Shown: positions 25,301-40,300 of the stretch, piece by piece
How positions within the stretch are numbered: position 1 is the stretch's first letter
Layout of the letters: each line of letters starts with the position of its first letter
NCBI GenBank assembly: GCA_012932295.1
Contig: JAAONU010000002.1
Location: 40,421,521-40,485,520, forward strand
DNA length: 64,000 nt
Direction: 5' to 3'
Source: Cyclina sinensis
Lineage: Eukaryota; Mollusca; Bivalvia; Venerida; Veneridae
The notes under the pieces: generated by a model
What the model was told of the DNA's origin: nothing
Databases searched by the model: none
Seen by the model: only the letters and a program-made list of their open reading frames with translations
Program-made: the position numbers and the translations under genes

Positions 25301-28300
25301 ATGAATATATTTGCACAAGAGCATCGATAGCAATGCGGGATGTTAGTTTTAGTGATTTTATCTCATTGCGGGATGTTAGTTATAATGTTTTTATCTCAAG
25401 TGTTACATGATAATGGTTTTCTCTAAAATTTGTATTCATTAAAGGCAAGTAAAGATAAATGGTCTGTTATTGTTGCATTACAGGGATGACAACAGCTCAG
25501 GAGAGCATCTTTAGGTACGCCAGTGGGAAGAGCCATGCCGATTACAACTTTCCAGATTTTGTTCCAGCATTTTACGAAGAATTCACTGACGATGAAATTC
25601 TTGCAGGCACCCAGATATGTGGCGAAGGCAAAAAAGATTGCATCTATGATTATGTTCTTACTAAAAACAATGAGCTTGCATTGGCTACCACTCTGGCTCA
25701 GGAAGAAGCAAATAAAATAAAAGAAATGTTAGGTACCAAAAATATTTTGTCTTATTATTTTTTTTTTTTTGGTTTGTCTTTGTTTGGAAATGTCGTTGGT
25801 CAAGCTCTAATAATTACTTAAATTGATTGTAAAGTTACTTATTGTTGAGTTTGTTTGATTGATTTTTATTGTTATTTTATTGTTATAAAATAGCTAATCG
25901 AATCCCTGCTCTGAGTGTGATTAACGGGACAGTACTAAGGAATGATCAACACTATCTATATATGGACATAAATGAAAACAAAAGGCTCACCTTTCTTGGA
26001 GATGACGATGGAACCTTGACCTTTGAACTCTTCAAAACAACAGCACAAGCCACCCTTGGAACACCAAGCGATAATGGAACAGTCACTGTGGATGTGAATG
26101 TCGTCAATACTGATCCAGTATCTTTCAGGTTCTAAAATTAATTCAGTTTAGTAATAAAATCAACATTAGAAAATGACAGACATTGATTTCTAAGTTTCTT
26201 TTAGTTGCTTTTACTTCCTACTTTATATGTGTATTAGTATGTGTGTATTATGCAATTGCCGTTGGTTGTTACTTATCTAGAATAGCAGAGATGCTAAAAT
26301 TACTTAATTTCAGAAATATAATTCATATTGTTGTGAGACTTTCCTACATTAAAACTTTGATAATTAAATAATAACTCCTGAGATATATTGAGCCGATATC
26401 AGTCCCTATTTAATTATTTTTTGAAGCAATTGACTTATGAAAATATGCTAACATATAATTAATACATGTAGGAAGTAAAAGCACTTACTTTAACTGCCTA
26501 GTATCGGTAATGATTAAACCATTGAAACAAAACCATTGAATTAAAAAGCCGTAGCTTACTTAAAATCACTCAAACTTATGTTTATTGCCGAAGAAACCAT
26601 ATTCTCTTCGAGTTTGATGAGAGAGAAAGAATATGAAACTAAAAATACGCGTTAATTAATGACTTGATAGAATTAGTAAGCATCGGTTTTAAGATTTATC
26701 AGGAACATCATCACATGCTACGGACAGCCTTGATTCCTTTACATGCTGTCATTGTGTTAAGCGCGGTCATTGGGACCTAGCTTTAAGACAAAGGGTCGTG
26801 TTACTGGAGGAGCAATAATTGAACTCACAATTCCTTGATTGAAAGTCCTTTATGTTTCCACTTGAACACACCTGAAAACTTCTGACACAGATGGCAGAGA
26901 TTGAATTTATACAAGCATGCATCCCTCCATTTCATTTTAAAGGTTGGTTTACAAGCCAGCTGATAATACGGGTTTTAACACTGCAGTATCTTATGAATTT
27001 TCAGAATGCTATATTTTCGCTTAGTAACATCTTAATATCTTAATAAACCATAACTTATTTTGCTGGAACAAATATCTATTATATTTATAGTTTGATTGCC
27101 AGAGATGACAAAGGTGCGTTGTCACCTGCTGTAAGCATTGTGTTTGTCCTCTGTACCGGATGTAACTCACACGGAACTTGCAGCGATACTGTGCGGCAAG
27201 ATTCAAGATCTACGGATTATTTTAAGTACGCAACGTGTGAATGTGAAGAATATTGGGAAGGTAACTTTGCGACATTTTAACTTAACTGTAGGCAAACTAT
27301 TACAGACCAGCGAGATATTGTTTTTATAAGAACAGCCGGTTTACTATCAACGTTTATTATCGACTGAAGATTCAGGTTCTACTAATTCTAAGTTTGTTTT
27401 ACTGCTTTCCATAACGACAAAATAGGTATAAAAGATGGCAATTATCGATTTTTTCCAGGTTAATTAATACATTCTAATGATTTTCTTACCAATAAGCAAA
27501 AACGTTTAGAAAAATTTCTTACCTTTTTACTTCGTCAAATGTCCTTTAAAACGAATAACTTGCATAATCCTCCGTGGAATTGATTTTCAGAGGTTCTGGA
27601 CGTAGGCTGATGAGATGTCTGTCCAAATCCTTAGAATGTCTGTAAACAAATCTTGTTCACTATTTATAAATGTGACTCCTGTTGTATGTTCTTTATATTT
27701 CCAAGCATTGATATTTCTATCAACTTTAACCAGAGTCCAAACGCCATGTCCACTGATAAAACCTCATATCGTTACTTTCAAAACTTTCATTTTAGCTGAT
27801 GTCACTAAGTCTGGTCTATAGCCATCACCCCATTTCTACTAAATTAACACTCTTTTAGCACTATTTGAACACTATCTGACACTCGTCAGAAAAATACAAT
27901 TGTTCCCTCTTCCAGCAACTGGTCATCTTCTCTTCTCTCTGCACCATGAAAGTCTTTTGGCTCGATTGACTTTTGGCACAAAAACTTTTTTTAGTATTCC
28001 CTTTTAAAATATCCATGGTTTCGAAGATGAAACTGAATAGTTCTTATACTCACTAGAATTAATATCTCATCTTTAAAATGACTGTTAATAAACACGACGG
28101 TTAGGTTTGACAGTTCCCCCAAGATGGTGTTAATCCTTTAATGCTTTGTGGTCGTCCAGACAGATGTACAGTTTCCACAGATTCCGTTTCTCAAACTTTC
28201 TTCAGTTTACTAGTAATGGCAATGTGTGCTTTCTGCAACTGTTTGGCGATTTATTTGGTAAAAACACATCCGTTACAAGTTAACAACGACTTTTTGAAAA

Positions 28301-31300
28301 TCTCAGTACCCAATGCAAATTTTTTTCTACCTGTTTCAAATAAAGTGCACAATAAACTTTTTCAAATGACACTGGTCTATACATGTAAAATCATTTTCAA
28401 GGTTAAAGTCAAAGGGAGAGAAAACGTACAACCAAAATAACTACTTTGTGCAACCGAATTCGGTAGATGTCGCTTATAAGGACGGGGTTCGCGAAAGTGC
28501 AAGAGCAGTTTTACTGTATATCGTACATACATAATATCAAATATTTATTTCTCACGATCTCTTTCTTTCTTTTTGTAAAGTGAACTCTTATTGAATACGT
28601 AAACAAATAAAAGTTGACCATAAAAGCTCGTAATGCTGTACAACACAAAATGTATGCACTAAATATTCTGTGCTTGGATCACTTTTACAAGCAGCATGAA
28701 TTTCAAAAAGGTTAAAAGTAGGGCTACATTGAATTAATTTTCTTAAGTGTTCTTCCTTTTTACAACGACAGGCGCAGACTGCGAAATCGATGTTGACGGT
28801 TGCACTGGAGATCCTTGTAGTTTGGGTCGTGATTGTACCGACAGGAATGCCGACGAACACAAAGCAAGCCCAAGCGTTAAAGGCTATACATGTGAACCCT
28901 GTCCGACAGGTTTCGAAGACAGCGATGGAAAATGCGAAGGTATTTTTACTCAAATATAATTACAAAATTTTAAAATATCTTTGACAACATCATTGTAAAC
29001 CGTTAAAAAACAATAAAGAGAACATTTTAACATCATGTTAAAAAGAAATTTTATCAGATACTATAGGCTCTTAAAAATTTTGTAAACGTAAGGACCAGAC
29101 TAATTTTTGTTTTGGAAAAGTTATTCTTTCTATCTTTTTCTTACATTTAAGCAACGTATATTTTCAGACATTGATGAATGTTTAAACTCGCCGTGCTCTC
29201 AAGTGTGTAAGAATACATACGGGAGTTTCACTTGCGACTGTAACCAAGGCTACAGGTTAGCTGCCGATGAGTCTTCATGCACAGGTATATAAAAACATGC
29301 ATGTGTCACACTCAATAGCAATTTTTATTTTCATTCATTTTGACAAAGATTCTCTAAACTTTCAATAACAAAGTGTTTTCTTTGACAAATCTCCATATTT
29401 AAAAAAAGGTGGCCTCTTCTAAATCATTCAAAGAAGAAAGTTCTATACCCCAACTATAGACAAACATCATAATATCACAAAGGTCTTGTCTAGGCCGACT
29501 AGATCGTATTTAACTTAAAATCGTTTTGTTTTGAGCCACACAAGATTAAGCTGAAGCTGAGATAGCTTGATTTCACATCTGTTTAATCGGTAAACTCTTG
29601 CTCGCAAAGACCTTTGTCAAAAGATAAATATGTTGAAATCGCCAGCAAATTAAACTGAAAGATATCAAACGAGCACATTGGTGGTGTAGGTGACCGGCAG
29701 CTCAGTATTTTCTGAAGAATGCTCATCACAGACAGCCGTTACTTAGTAATTTGTTTAAATAATAGTAAATGTGTTATAAATACGATCGTATGCTATCTTA
29801 GATATCAATGAATGTGAAGATGGAACTAACAACTGTCCGCAGATCTGCACCAACACACCTGGAGGATTTACCTGTTCATGTCGTGTAGGATACACATACA
29901 ATGCAGCCACACAAGCTTGTGATAAAGGTATATGATCAAGCCTACACATTCACAAATCATGAGAACATCATTTTATTTTTTTTTCTCTCTGCTGAAGGCA
30001 AGTGTGGCCGGCACAGTTCATGAGCAGCCCTTTACCAGTACAGTTTGATCATGGTCATGAATAAGATTCGCCGAAAATCCATTCCAAAATAAAAGATTCT
30101 GTCCAGAGTAATATATAGAATTCAATATTTATTTTAAAAAATGAATTCGGTTAATGGTTTGAAATGAATTTGCAAACATATAGAAAGCTTGGAAGGCATG
30201 TTTGTAGTATTACACATAATACATATCTTTATGAAAATTGAAGTTAAGACTATTTCATTTAATGTTATGTCTGTGTGCCCACTTAAATACCGCGAGGCTG
30301 TCTATGCCAGAAAATGCGAATATGTCGTAAAAATAATCTGTATTTAACAGACGGTACACCTCCTGCCGGATGTGACGCAATAAACTGTTCCAAAGCAGCC
30401 GGATGCACTGTAGACGATTCCAACAATGCCGTTTGCTTCTGCAACAAGGGCTTCCAGCTTCAAAATGAAAATACATGTACAAGTAGGTCATTGTAATAGT
30501 CTAGCAAATTTGTGAACATATAATGATATACAGAGCCTAAACTTGATCGATCATATGACTACAAATGAAAAATGTTGGTTCATGCCCATTACTTAGCAAC
30601 TGTATCTTTTTTCTTTTTATTTAATCTTAGGGCGTCCTAAAGTCTAAAACGGAAATGCTGACACATTAACTTGTCACATCAGTTGGAAAGGGCGAACACT
30701 GTATTCCTGATTGTACTTGCTATCTGTTATCGGATAACAATGTGATCACGTCCAGATCTGTTGATTCTTTGAATGGAGTTTACGGAATACAATAGTCCGA
30801 GAGTTGCCGACGATACTTGATATCGAGAACATTTAAGTCGTATCATTGCTAAGTTTGGTCAGTCAAATCACTAGAACTGAAATGATGGCAGAAGTAAAAA
30901 TGTGCTTCTCAAACAATTAAGCTGCAAATGCAGAACCATTTTTCCCTATAATGACACTTATTACAGATTTTTTAATTAATGAATTTCTAAACGAATTCTT
31001 TAGTTTGTGCATATGTTTCTAAATTATGTATTTGGTGCATCTTGGTTTACCTTAAGTCATTCCAAACATGTATAGCTCTGTTTACATTGTCGACTGCATG
31101 TTATCTGGTGTATGCTGCTGGGTTTTAGTTTGTAGATGACATGTTTGTTGTATTTTTAGATATAGATGAATGTCAGGCGGGCGTTTGCAGTCAGATTTGC
31201 AAGGATACCGAGGGCAGCTTTACATGCAGTTGTTACGTCGGGTACCAGCTTCAAGCTGATCAAACGTCATGCTTACGTAAGTCTTAAATATTTAAAACAC

Positions 31301-34300
31301 GACTTACTGCAGGAGCGGAGAAGAGGTCTAGTGCTAACGCGCTGGACTGGTAACCAAGGGGTCCCGAAACCGTTCTCCCGCTCCTCCACTAACTTTACTA
31401 ATTGTCTTTTGGATGAGAAGTTAAACCGATGTCTCATGTATCAGTGCTGTACACTTAGCATACAAAAGAACCAGGGGTGTCTCTGGAATGCGATGCTTTC
31501 TTTATCTTGCACCATCCCCATAACATAAAATAACTAATCTCTGCAGAGGGCGTCGGTATAAGTCACATAATAAAAATAACCATCTCGAGGAGTTTTGTAA
31601 CTTTAACGATTTCTTCAAAGCGCAATTACCAAACAAATAATTCGATAAAAGAGAGATTATACACTAACTTATTTAGATTACTTTATATTTATTTACTATA
31701 TTATACAAGGTAAACTGATGCCTTTACTTTAAGCCATGTATATTTAGATTAGAGTTATTTCTCTCGTGTTTGCGAAAATACATTGCTTTCGTGAAAATCG
31801 TGTATAATCCAAAAAAAAATGCTTCAATAGAATTAAATTTGCTGAAAATGAGAAACACCTGTGTAATTTGAATAGTTCTAACCACAACCAGGACATGTGT
31901 TGAAGGTAAAATTACTAGGGCCCATCCCCTACCGATGCAAAAACAACAACAACAACAAACAAATACAACAACAACAAACAAAACAAATAGGGTCGTATTA
32001 ACATATATTTTTTTGAAGTGTATAATTAATTTCTTGCTTACTTCCTTACTACAGCGTGTACATTCCCATCTTATGGAGAAAATTGTGCTGAAGCCTGTAA
32101 GATTGGGCGAGGTTTTCTTAGATGTGACCCGCTGAAAGGCAGTGTGTGTAGAGATGGCTGGGACGGGAACCAGTTGCGATTTAAATGTTGATGAATGTCA
32201 AGATCCAAATATCTGTGGGGATGTGAACAAGGAATGTAAGAACACAGTTGGTAGTTACGTGTGCACGTGTCGTGCTGGATACAGGCTAGAAAACGATGTC
32301 TGTGTTGGTAAGGCTTATAATGTGATGATAGATAAAACATTTATTAAAGTATACTGAACATATCACTTATATATACATTGCATATAAGCGACGGTGATGG
32401 TGATTTCATTGATGATGATGGTGGTGGTGGTGATGATGATGATGCAACGAAAACGATTAAAATCGATGACAACATATATTTATGACTACTGTTAGTTTTA
32501 CTGCATCATCTACTGAGCGGATAATGATGATGACAACAGGAAGTTTTGACATGATGTAAATAGTAATCAAAAAAGTAATAATGATGATGATAATGATAAT
32601 AATGATAATTCACAAAGTTGTATTCTTTTTTCCGTAAAGATATAAATGAGTGCGATGACCCAATTTTAAACACTTGTGAGCACATTTGTGAGAATTCACC
32701 GGGTGGGTTTTCCTGTAGATGTAGAAGTAATTTCAACGTTGACCCGGATGACAGCAGCAAGTGTAAAGGTAGGTGACTCCTGGATTACTATCCCCCGCGT
32801 TACCACTGGACTACAAACCAGTCCATGTAATATTTCGACTTTGTTCAAAGCTGTTATAAAACTAGTTTTCTGTTTAAAAAACAAAAGGTGTGGATTTAAG
32901 AATTATGTCATATGACTTGTGAATGACTGAATGACTAATGAATGAATGAAGAAATGAATAACGCACAAATAACGAAAGAGTGAATGACGAAAACGATCGA
33001 TCGAACGAACAAAAATGGACGGGCGGACGAAATAACGAATGGAGGACGTTAAAGATTTAATTAGGTACCACATATCTACTTTTAAACATAAAAGTGACCG
33101 ATTTCCATTCGAATTTGTTATTTTCAACTTATTTCTTTCCGTTTGTTCTTATACATGAAGTTAAAGAATAAATTTAAAAGTTTTGAAATACTCCTTGTTG
33201 TTGCAGATATAGACGAATGTGCAGAAGGAATACCAGGATGTGAACAAATCTGCATCAACAATGACTTGTCTACATTCAACGCCTATTGTAATGAATGGTT
33301 CAGCCTTGAGACTTGCACTCAGAGTGGGGACGATAATGTTCTCGATTTATCTGGATTCAGTTGTGATTGTTATGCCGGATACAGCCTTAACAATGACCTG
33401 AAAACCTGCTCTAAAGGTAGTGTTCAAAATATCTGCAAGTTTTCTTAAATTTTCATTCTCAAGTAATGCATTATGATACATGACAAATATTGCGGACAGT
33501 CTATGAAACCATTGTCTAATCATCCCTCATTGCTGCAGTGTGGATAGTTTTTTTGGAGTCATTATAATAAAATGATTCATACAGTGCATTAAGTTATTTC
33601 TTTTGAAGACTATTATCATTTACAAAAGTGCCAAAATCTGTATTTGCTGATGTTTTGTTATTATTAAGTCTTTAAACTTATATAAGTCTTACAACTTTTA
33701 TAATAAAATACGATTTCTAGAGTTCTTACCAGTTTTCGTTCTAATGGTATATGTTTGTTTTAAAGTAAAGCATAAATGTCAAAGAAAGGATTCAAACCTT
33801 TGACAACTAAGCTAGAGATCCATTGCTTAACATTTATACGTCTTGAAAAACACTTAAAACTGAAAAGTGTAAGAAAGGATTCCTGACATGATTATTTTAC
33901 GCTGTTTCTATTTACATGCATTTCTTCAGAGTCTGATCCATGCGCACAGTTCACCAGCGTCAGTTGTTCACAGCTTATGTACAGTGGTTGACGGTGCTCC
34001 TCAATGTGCGTGCAACATAGGTTATACCTTGGCAGCTGATCAACAGACATGCATAAGTAAAATTTTAAAATTCTATTTTTCACGTGCTGTTCGATACTAA
34101 AATCAGACTGCTGGCATCACTTATGTGCTTTACAATCCATAAGACTAACCAGCCACAAAGTTTACTGGCATACATTGGGTCATTAATTTGTTTAGTGCAT
34201 TACATATTTCCCTTACACATTGTTTTTAGTATATTACATTTTACTTTACACGTTTTTTAGTACATTACATTTTACTTTAGACGTTGTTGTTTTTAGTACA

Positions 34301-37300
34301 TTACATTTTACTTGCACTTTGTTTTAGTACATTACATTTTACTTTACACATTGTTGTTTTAGTACATTACATTTTACCCTACACATTGTTTTTAGTACAT
34401 TACATTTCACCTTACACATTGTTGTTTTTAGTACATTACATTTTACTTGCACATTTTTTACATTACACATTGTTGTTTTTAGTACATTACATTTTTACCT
34501 CAAACATTGTTTATTTAGTACATAACGTTTTACTTTACACATCGTTGTTTAGTACATTGCAATTCAATTTCAGACATGATTTTGTTATAACATTACAAGT
34601 TCACATTACAGATATGTTATTCAGCACTTCACAGTTATACATTTCAAATATATTCTTTCGGAATTTTATCTTTGCCTTACTTATTCTCTGTTGAGGCCAT
34701 GAAAATTTCGTACGAAAGTTATATTATGGCATACAGCATTTTAACCTACATTTTTTGTACCACATATCAATTAATCCTTGGATATTGCAATAATTTTAAT
34801 ACTAGTGAATAATTTTATCAGAAATGTAGTACGACAAATGACAATTTTGTATTACAGATACATGGCTGTACGTAGTTTTAGATGTTACAAATAAACGTTG
34901 CAAATATGTAGTAAGACACATTAAAATGTTAAGTTTCCTTTATATAATTTGGCTCATTCGCCTCGGTCAATATAACATTTGGCCGGTGAATATCACATCA
35001 TATTCAATGGCACACTAGTCAATAATTGTATAATATTACATTTCAGATGTGAATGAGTGCGACCCTGACTTAGGCCTGAACGAATGTAGCCAACCCGATT
35101 CCTGTGTTGATCTGAAAGGTGGATACACGTGCTCTTGTTCTTCAGGATTTAAACTCGAAAACGACATGAGGACTTGCACAGGTATGGGTTTTGTTGATAC
35201 ATATTTCTTGATCGAATATAGTCGAAACTTAATTCAATGAAATTTACAACTCTTGTGTCTACTTTCCGGTCTTTTCATTTTTCTTTGACAGATGAATACA
35301 AGGACCTATTTATACCTTTTTGGACTTAAGGAATAATGAATAACCAGTTTTTCCCTCCTTGAATACAAGTACATGAGGTTTCTAGATTTGTTAACCAGTT
35401 TATTACACGTAAAATGCTACATGTTTTGTATTAACCATGAATATTTGCGTCGCGAAAAAAAAACAACAAACACACAAAAACACCCAGGTCATGTTGAAAT
35501 ATATTGTATGTAAACTTAAGAAAATGCCCCAGAAGAAATCTATATAGAAATCGATCCATCCGTATCTATGTTCTTCTGTCCGTCCGTCCTTGTACAATTT
35601 GTGTCCGCCCTGTTACTGTGCCATTCTTATAGGATTTTCATATTGAGACAGACTTGACTGGTAAAGACCCGGGGTTCGAAGCCCAAGTTCAAGGTAAAAA
35701 TAAGTGTCCAAATGATATTGAATACTGGCAGATTTTATGTTTACGTCTACTCATGTCTCTGTTACATCATTTGATTTTGAAATAACTTTGCAAAACAAAT
35801 GTTTGGCAATTGGCCTACAGGCAACGTGTCGCAAATCATATGTCTGTTAGTGCGTTTGTCTTTTTTCCAGATAACATGAATGTGTCACAAGATACATCCA
35901 TGATCTGTCCATCTGCTGTTCGTTACCTGTATTTTCAAATAATATAAAAATCCCTATCATTACTTTTATATTAGCTACAAATGTATAAACCACATAAGTA
36001 CATGACAGGGTTTTAAGATAACGCAGTACAATTGTTTGTCATATAAAACCAGTAATTTGCAAACCATTTTTCTATTTGTTCGTTTGACCTTTTATCGGTA
36101 TATCCAAATATCATATATAATATTATATTGTGTGTTAGTGTCCTCCTTAAAATTAATTTTTACATCACTGGATTTTAGAATGTCTAAGCACAAAATGTTC
36201 ACCAGAGTTTGACAATGTGTCACAAGGTTTCCGTTCGTCCGTCCGCTTTGTCTGTCTGTCTGTCCGTCATCTGTACTGCCAGCTGATATTATAAAAATTA
36301 CAAATGTCTATCAGGGTAATAGTGCATACCAGCAACCCGAGAACTGAAATAACACCCGAGGCGGAGCCTTATGTGTTATTTTTTTATTATACCGAACCAA
36401 CATTTTAATGTAATTTTCACCGACATTTTATCATCAATTGTCGTTTGGTAAGTCTGTGTTATCAAGACGTTTGGTCAGCTAGTCTGTATTGCTAGACGCT
36501 TTATACACTGTAGTGGTGCACATTGCAAGCGTCTGAGGCACGCGGAGCAGAGCGGCTAGGGGAGAGAACTAGAACATTACGTTTTTTAAGTCTATATAGA
36601 TTACTTGCCCCTGGGGAATATTGCAAAAGAATTATTCACCGGGTGATATTAACTTCCAGGATGATAGATCGAAATAACACCATGTGACGTCACATAAGGC
36701 TATATAGTAAAAAGGTTTACTTGCGGTATAATAAAAAACACTGCCTCCCTTATTTTTCTGTCAGCTATGTTTACATAATTACATTACATGATTTAAAAAA
36801 GACAAGTCTAATAATGTCTATTTTTAAGTTTCTGACCGCTCTGCCTAAAATAACATTATGCCAGATGATGTAGAATTGTGCCTGGCTTCTTTGTATCACT
36901 CAGTGATAGGTGATAGGATTTAAATTGTGTGTGTCTGATTTAGCATGCTTTCAGTTGCAATATATTTCTAGAGTAGGTCATTTTTCTCACACGAAACCTG
37001 TCCTGTTTTTGACAGCATGCGATTCAACCCATTATGGCATGAACTGCGCTAGTGAATGCGCCTGCGGTCCAGGTGCGTCTGAATGCAATTCTGTGACGGG
37101 TTGTGTGTGTATGGCAGGGTGGACTGGAGTGAAATGTGACACAGACAGAGACGAGTGTATCAACAACCCTTGTACAGGAACGAATGAAGAGTGTTACAAC
37201 ACACCCGGAAGTTATGAGTGTAATTGTCTGGCGGGGTACATACGTGATGCAGATAATGTTTGTCAAGGTGAAACAAAGCTCTCTAAGCTTCTTCTGGAAC

Positions 37301-40300
37301 AGCGCACGAGCTAGAATTCTTATATTCTACTGTATAAAACATTTTGTTGTTCTTTTGATTAAATTTACTTATCATTTTAATATTTCATTATCAGAGTCTT
37401 CTAAGCAGGTCTATTAACTGTTGTAAAGAAAATATTTCGTCATTTTTAATATTACAGTAGTTAAGATATCTTATTGTTAGTTTGTTTTTCAGGACCATTT
37501 CAATAAACGATCATTATTATAGTACTGTTTAAACATACATACAGGTTTTTTTCCAGTACGTCTAAGTACGCTGAATGTTATTCTTCTTCCAGATAATGAT
37601 GAATGTGCGGACATTACTCTAAATGGTTGTAGTCAAACTTGTAATAACACTGTGGGCAGTTACCTGTGCAGCTGTAACACGGGATTTGTCCAAGATGGAA
37701 ACTCATGCAATGGTAAAGAGGATTCACTTTTCAGCATGTTTTGTTTTAGTTTCAAATGAATTTCTTATATTATATATGATACTATTATTTTTATTATTCT
37801 TATAAATCATAAAGGATTGTTTTTATAAGTGATATCTTAACAAAACTTTCAATGTATACATCTGTATCAATTTCAAGCATATATCCATTATTTGTTGATA
37901 GAAGATGCACTTGTTTATGAAAACATGAATGTTTAATGAACGTGAAGTTGGCACATAGATCGAAGCTCTACATCCAGCTCTGCAATCTTATATCAATGCA
38001 GAGCTGGGTCGCAGCTCTACATCCAGCTCTGCAATCTTGTATCAATGCAGAGCTGGGTCGCAGCTCTACATCCAGCTCTGCAATCTTATATCACTGCAGA
38101 GCTGGGTCGCAGCTCTACATCCAGCTCTGCAATCTTATATCATTGCAGAGCTGGTTCGCAGCTCTACATCCAGCTCTGCGATCTTATATCATTGCAGAGC
38201 TGGGTCGCAGCTCTACATCCAGCTCTGCAATCTTATAATTGCAGAGCTGGGTCGCAGCTCTACATCTAGCTCTGCAATCTTATATCATTGCAGAGCTGGG
38301 TCGCAGCTCTACATCCAGCTCTGCAATCTTATATCATTGCATAGCTGGGTCGCAGACTTACATCCAGCTATGCAATCTTATATAATTACAGACCTACATC
38401 CAGCTCTGCAATCTTATATCATTGCAGAGCTGGGTCGCAGCTCTACACCCAGCTCTGCAATCTAATATCATTGCATAGCTGGGTCGTAGATCTACATATA
38501 GCTCTGCAATCTTATATCATTGCAGAGCTGGGTCGCAGACTTACATCCAGCTATGCAATCTTATATAATTACAGACCTACATCCAGCTCTGCAATCTTAT
38601 ATCATTGCAGAGCTGGGTCGCAGCTCTACATCCAGCTCTGCGATCTTATATCATTGCAGAGCTGGGTCGCAGCTCTAAACCAGCTCTGCAATCTTATAAT
38701 TGCAGAGCTGGGTCGCAGCTCTACATCTAGCTCTGCAATCTTATATCATTGCAGAGCTGGTTCGCAGCTCTACATCCAGCTCTGCAATCTTATATCATTG
38801 CATAGCTGGGTCGCAGACTTACATCCAGCTATGCAATCTTATATAATTACAGACCTACATCCAGCTCTGCAATCTTATATCATTGCAGAGCTGGGTCGCA
38901 GCTCTACACCCAGCTCTGCAATCTAATATCATTACATAGCTGGGTCGTAGATCTACATCTAGCTCTGAAATCTTATATCATTGCAGAGCTGGGTCGCAGC
39001 TCTACATCCAGCTCTGCAATCTTATGTTTTAAGAATCAAAGGTTAGATCACTGGAATGAGTGTAAATTTCTCTGTGACGATTGATCTCGAACGTTTTGCC
39101 TTAAGGTCATTCGTCTCTCACCACTGTCTCAGACTCATGTTAGAGACAGTGGAGAAAGTCATTCATTTGTGGAGAAATTGATACTTGCTGGTTAGATATA
39201 AAGGAAAAATCATAAACAACCTATAAGACAAACATTTCATGAATTCTGTCAAAAATGTTACAACCCAGCAGTAAATAATTTTGCTCATAGCATCGAAAAC
39301 AAACACTATAATATTTTATGGTGAATTTAAACCATACTTTAAAAATATGTGCGCCGCTTTTGATGCTTGCATCAAAACTAATCTTTTACGCACTTTGTAT
39401 TCATAGCCATAGCTAGTGTATACTTCTTGTTTTAATGCATTCCTTCTTGAGCGCATCTGTCTCTCATCTTATTGTAATCTTGAAAATAATGCACTTGACT
39501 TTGCATGTCGTTTCAACACGACTCAGTTGCTCGTTAAATGTACTACGATATACTACGTCGCATTTCTTTGGATCGAGATAAAAAAACGAATCATGTTTAT
39601 ACGGAATACATTACTTTTAAACATGTATAACCTCTTTTCCACCGTAGTGACAAGGTAGCAAGAAAGCAGGGAAAAGATCAAAGTTCCCCTTGCAGATATG
39701 AGAAAATCAAACATTTCTTTGCAAGAGCCGCCAAAAGTGTAAATAGACCTACATGACTGTACATGAAAAGTAGACAAAACTAAAACAAGTTCTATCCTTC
39801 CAGTTTTTGTTTCTGTATAATAATAACACCATTACAAATCTATTTGGTCAAATAACTATGCTCATCTGAAACGTCATTAAGATAACGCTCTACAGTGAAG
39901 ATATACTGAAATACCATTAAAATTTTGCAGACCTAATTGAAACTGAATAATGAATATGTAAAAAGAAGTAAAAACAAATGTTTGAAGAGCTCGTTGTCTA
40001 CGACCCAGCACTGCAATGAAAAAAAGACTGCAGATCTAGATGTAGAGCTGAGATCCAGCACTGCAGTGAAACAAGATTGCAGACCTAGATGTCGATCTAC
40101 GACCCAGCTCTGCACTTATGTTTGATAACAGAGCTAGATATCTATAAACGATCAACCTCTGCACTTATGTTAAACTGCAACCAGATGTCGAACTACGACA
40201 CAGTTCTCCTAGAGCAAAGATACAAGATTAGTGTGCTATATTTAGATATTATACCCAGATCTGTATTAATCATAGATTGCAAATTTAGATGTCGATAGCC

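Noticed and set aside
29755..30491. Minus-strand open frames over EGF exons 15 and 16 (similar cases at 28588, 32071, 37024, 42872 and 43860)
   Set aside because: Shadows of coding exons; the plus-strand frames have Cys spacing and splice sites.
34284..34694. 136-codon hydrophobic open frame
   Set aside because: Lies on a tandem repeat; repetitive [13 protein letters not shown] peptide, no splice or domain support.
37936..38926. Several overlapping open frames of 74-151 codons (plus strand), and similar minus-strand frames at 40362-40723
   Set aside because: They follow the 49-bp repeat of the Foldback arms; the peptides are the same repeat in shifted frames.
37965..39027. CRISPR-like regular repeats
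   Set aside because: Units are contiguous with no unique spacers, and the context is animal introns.
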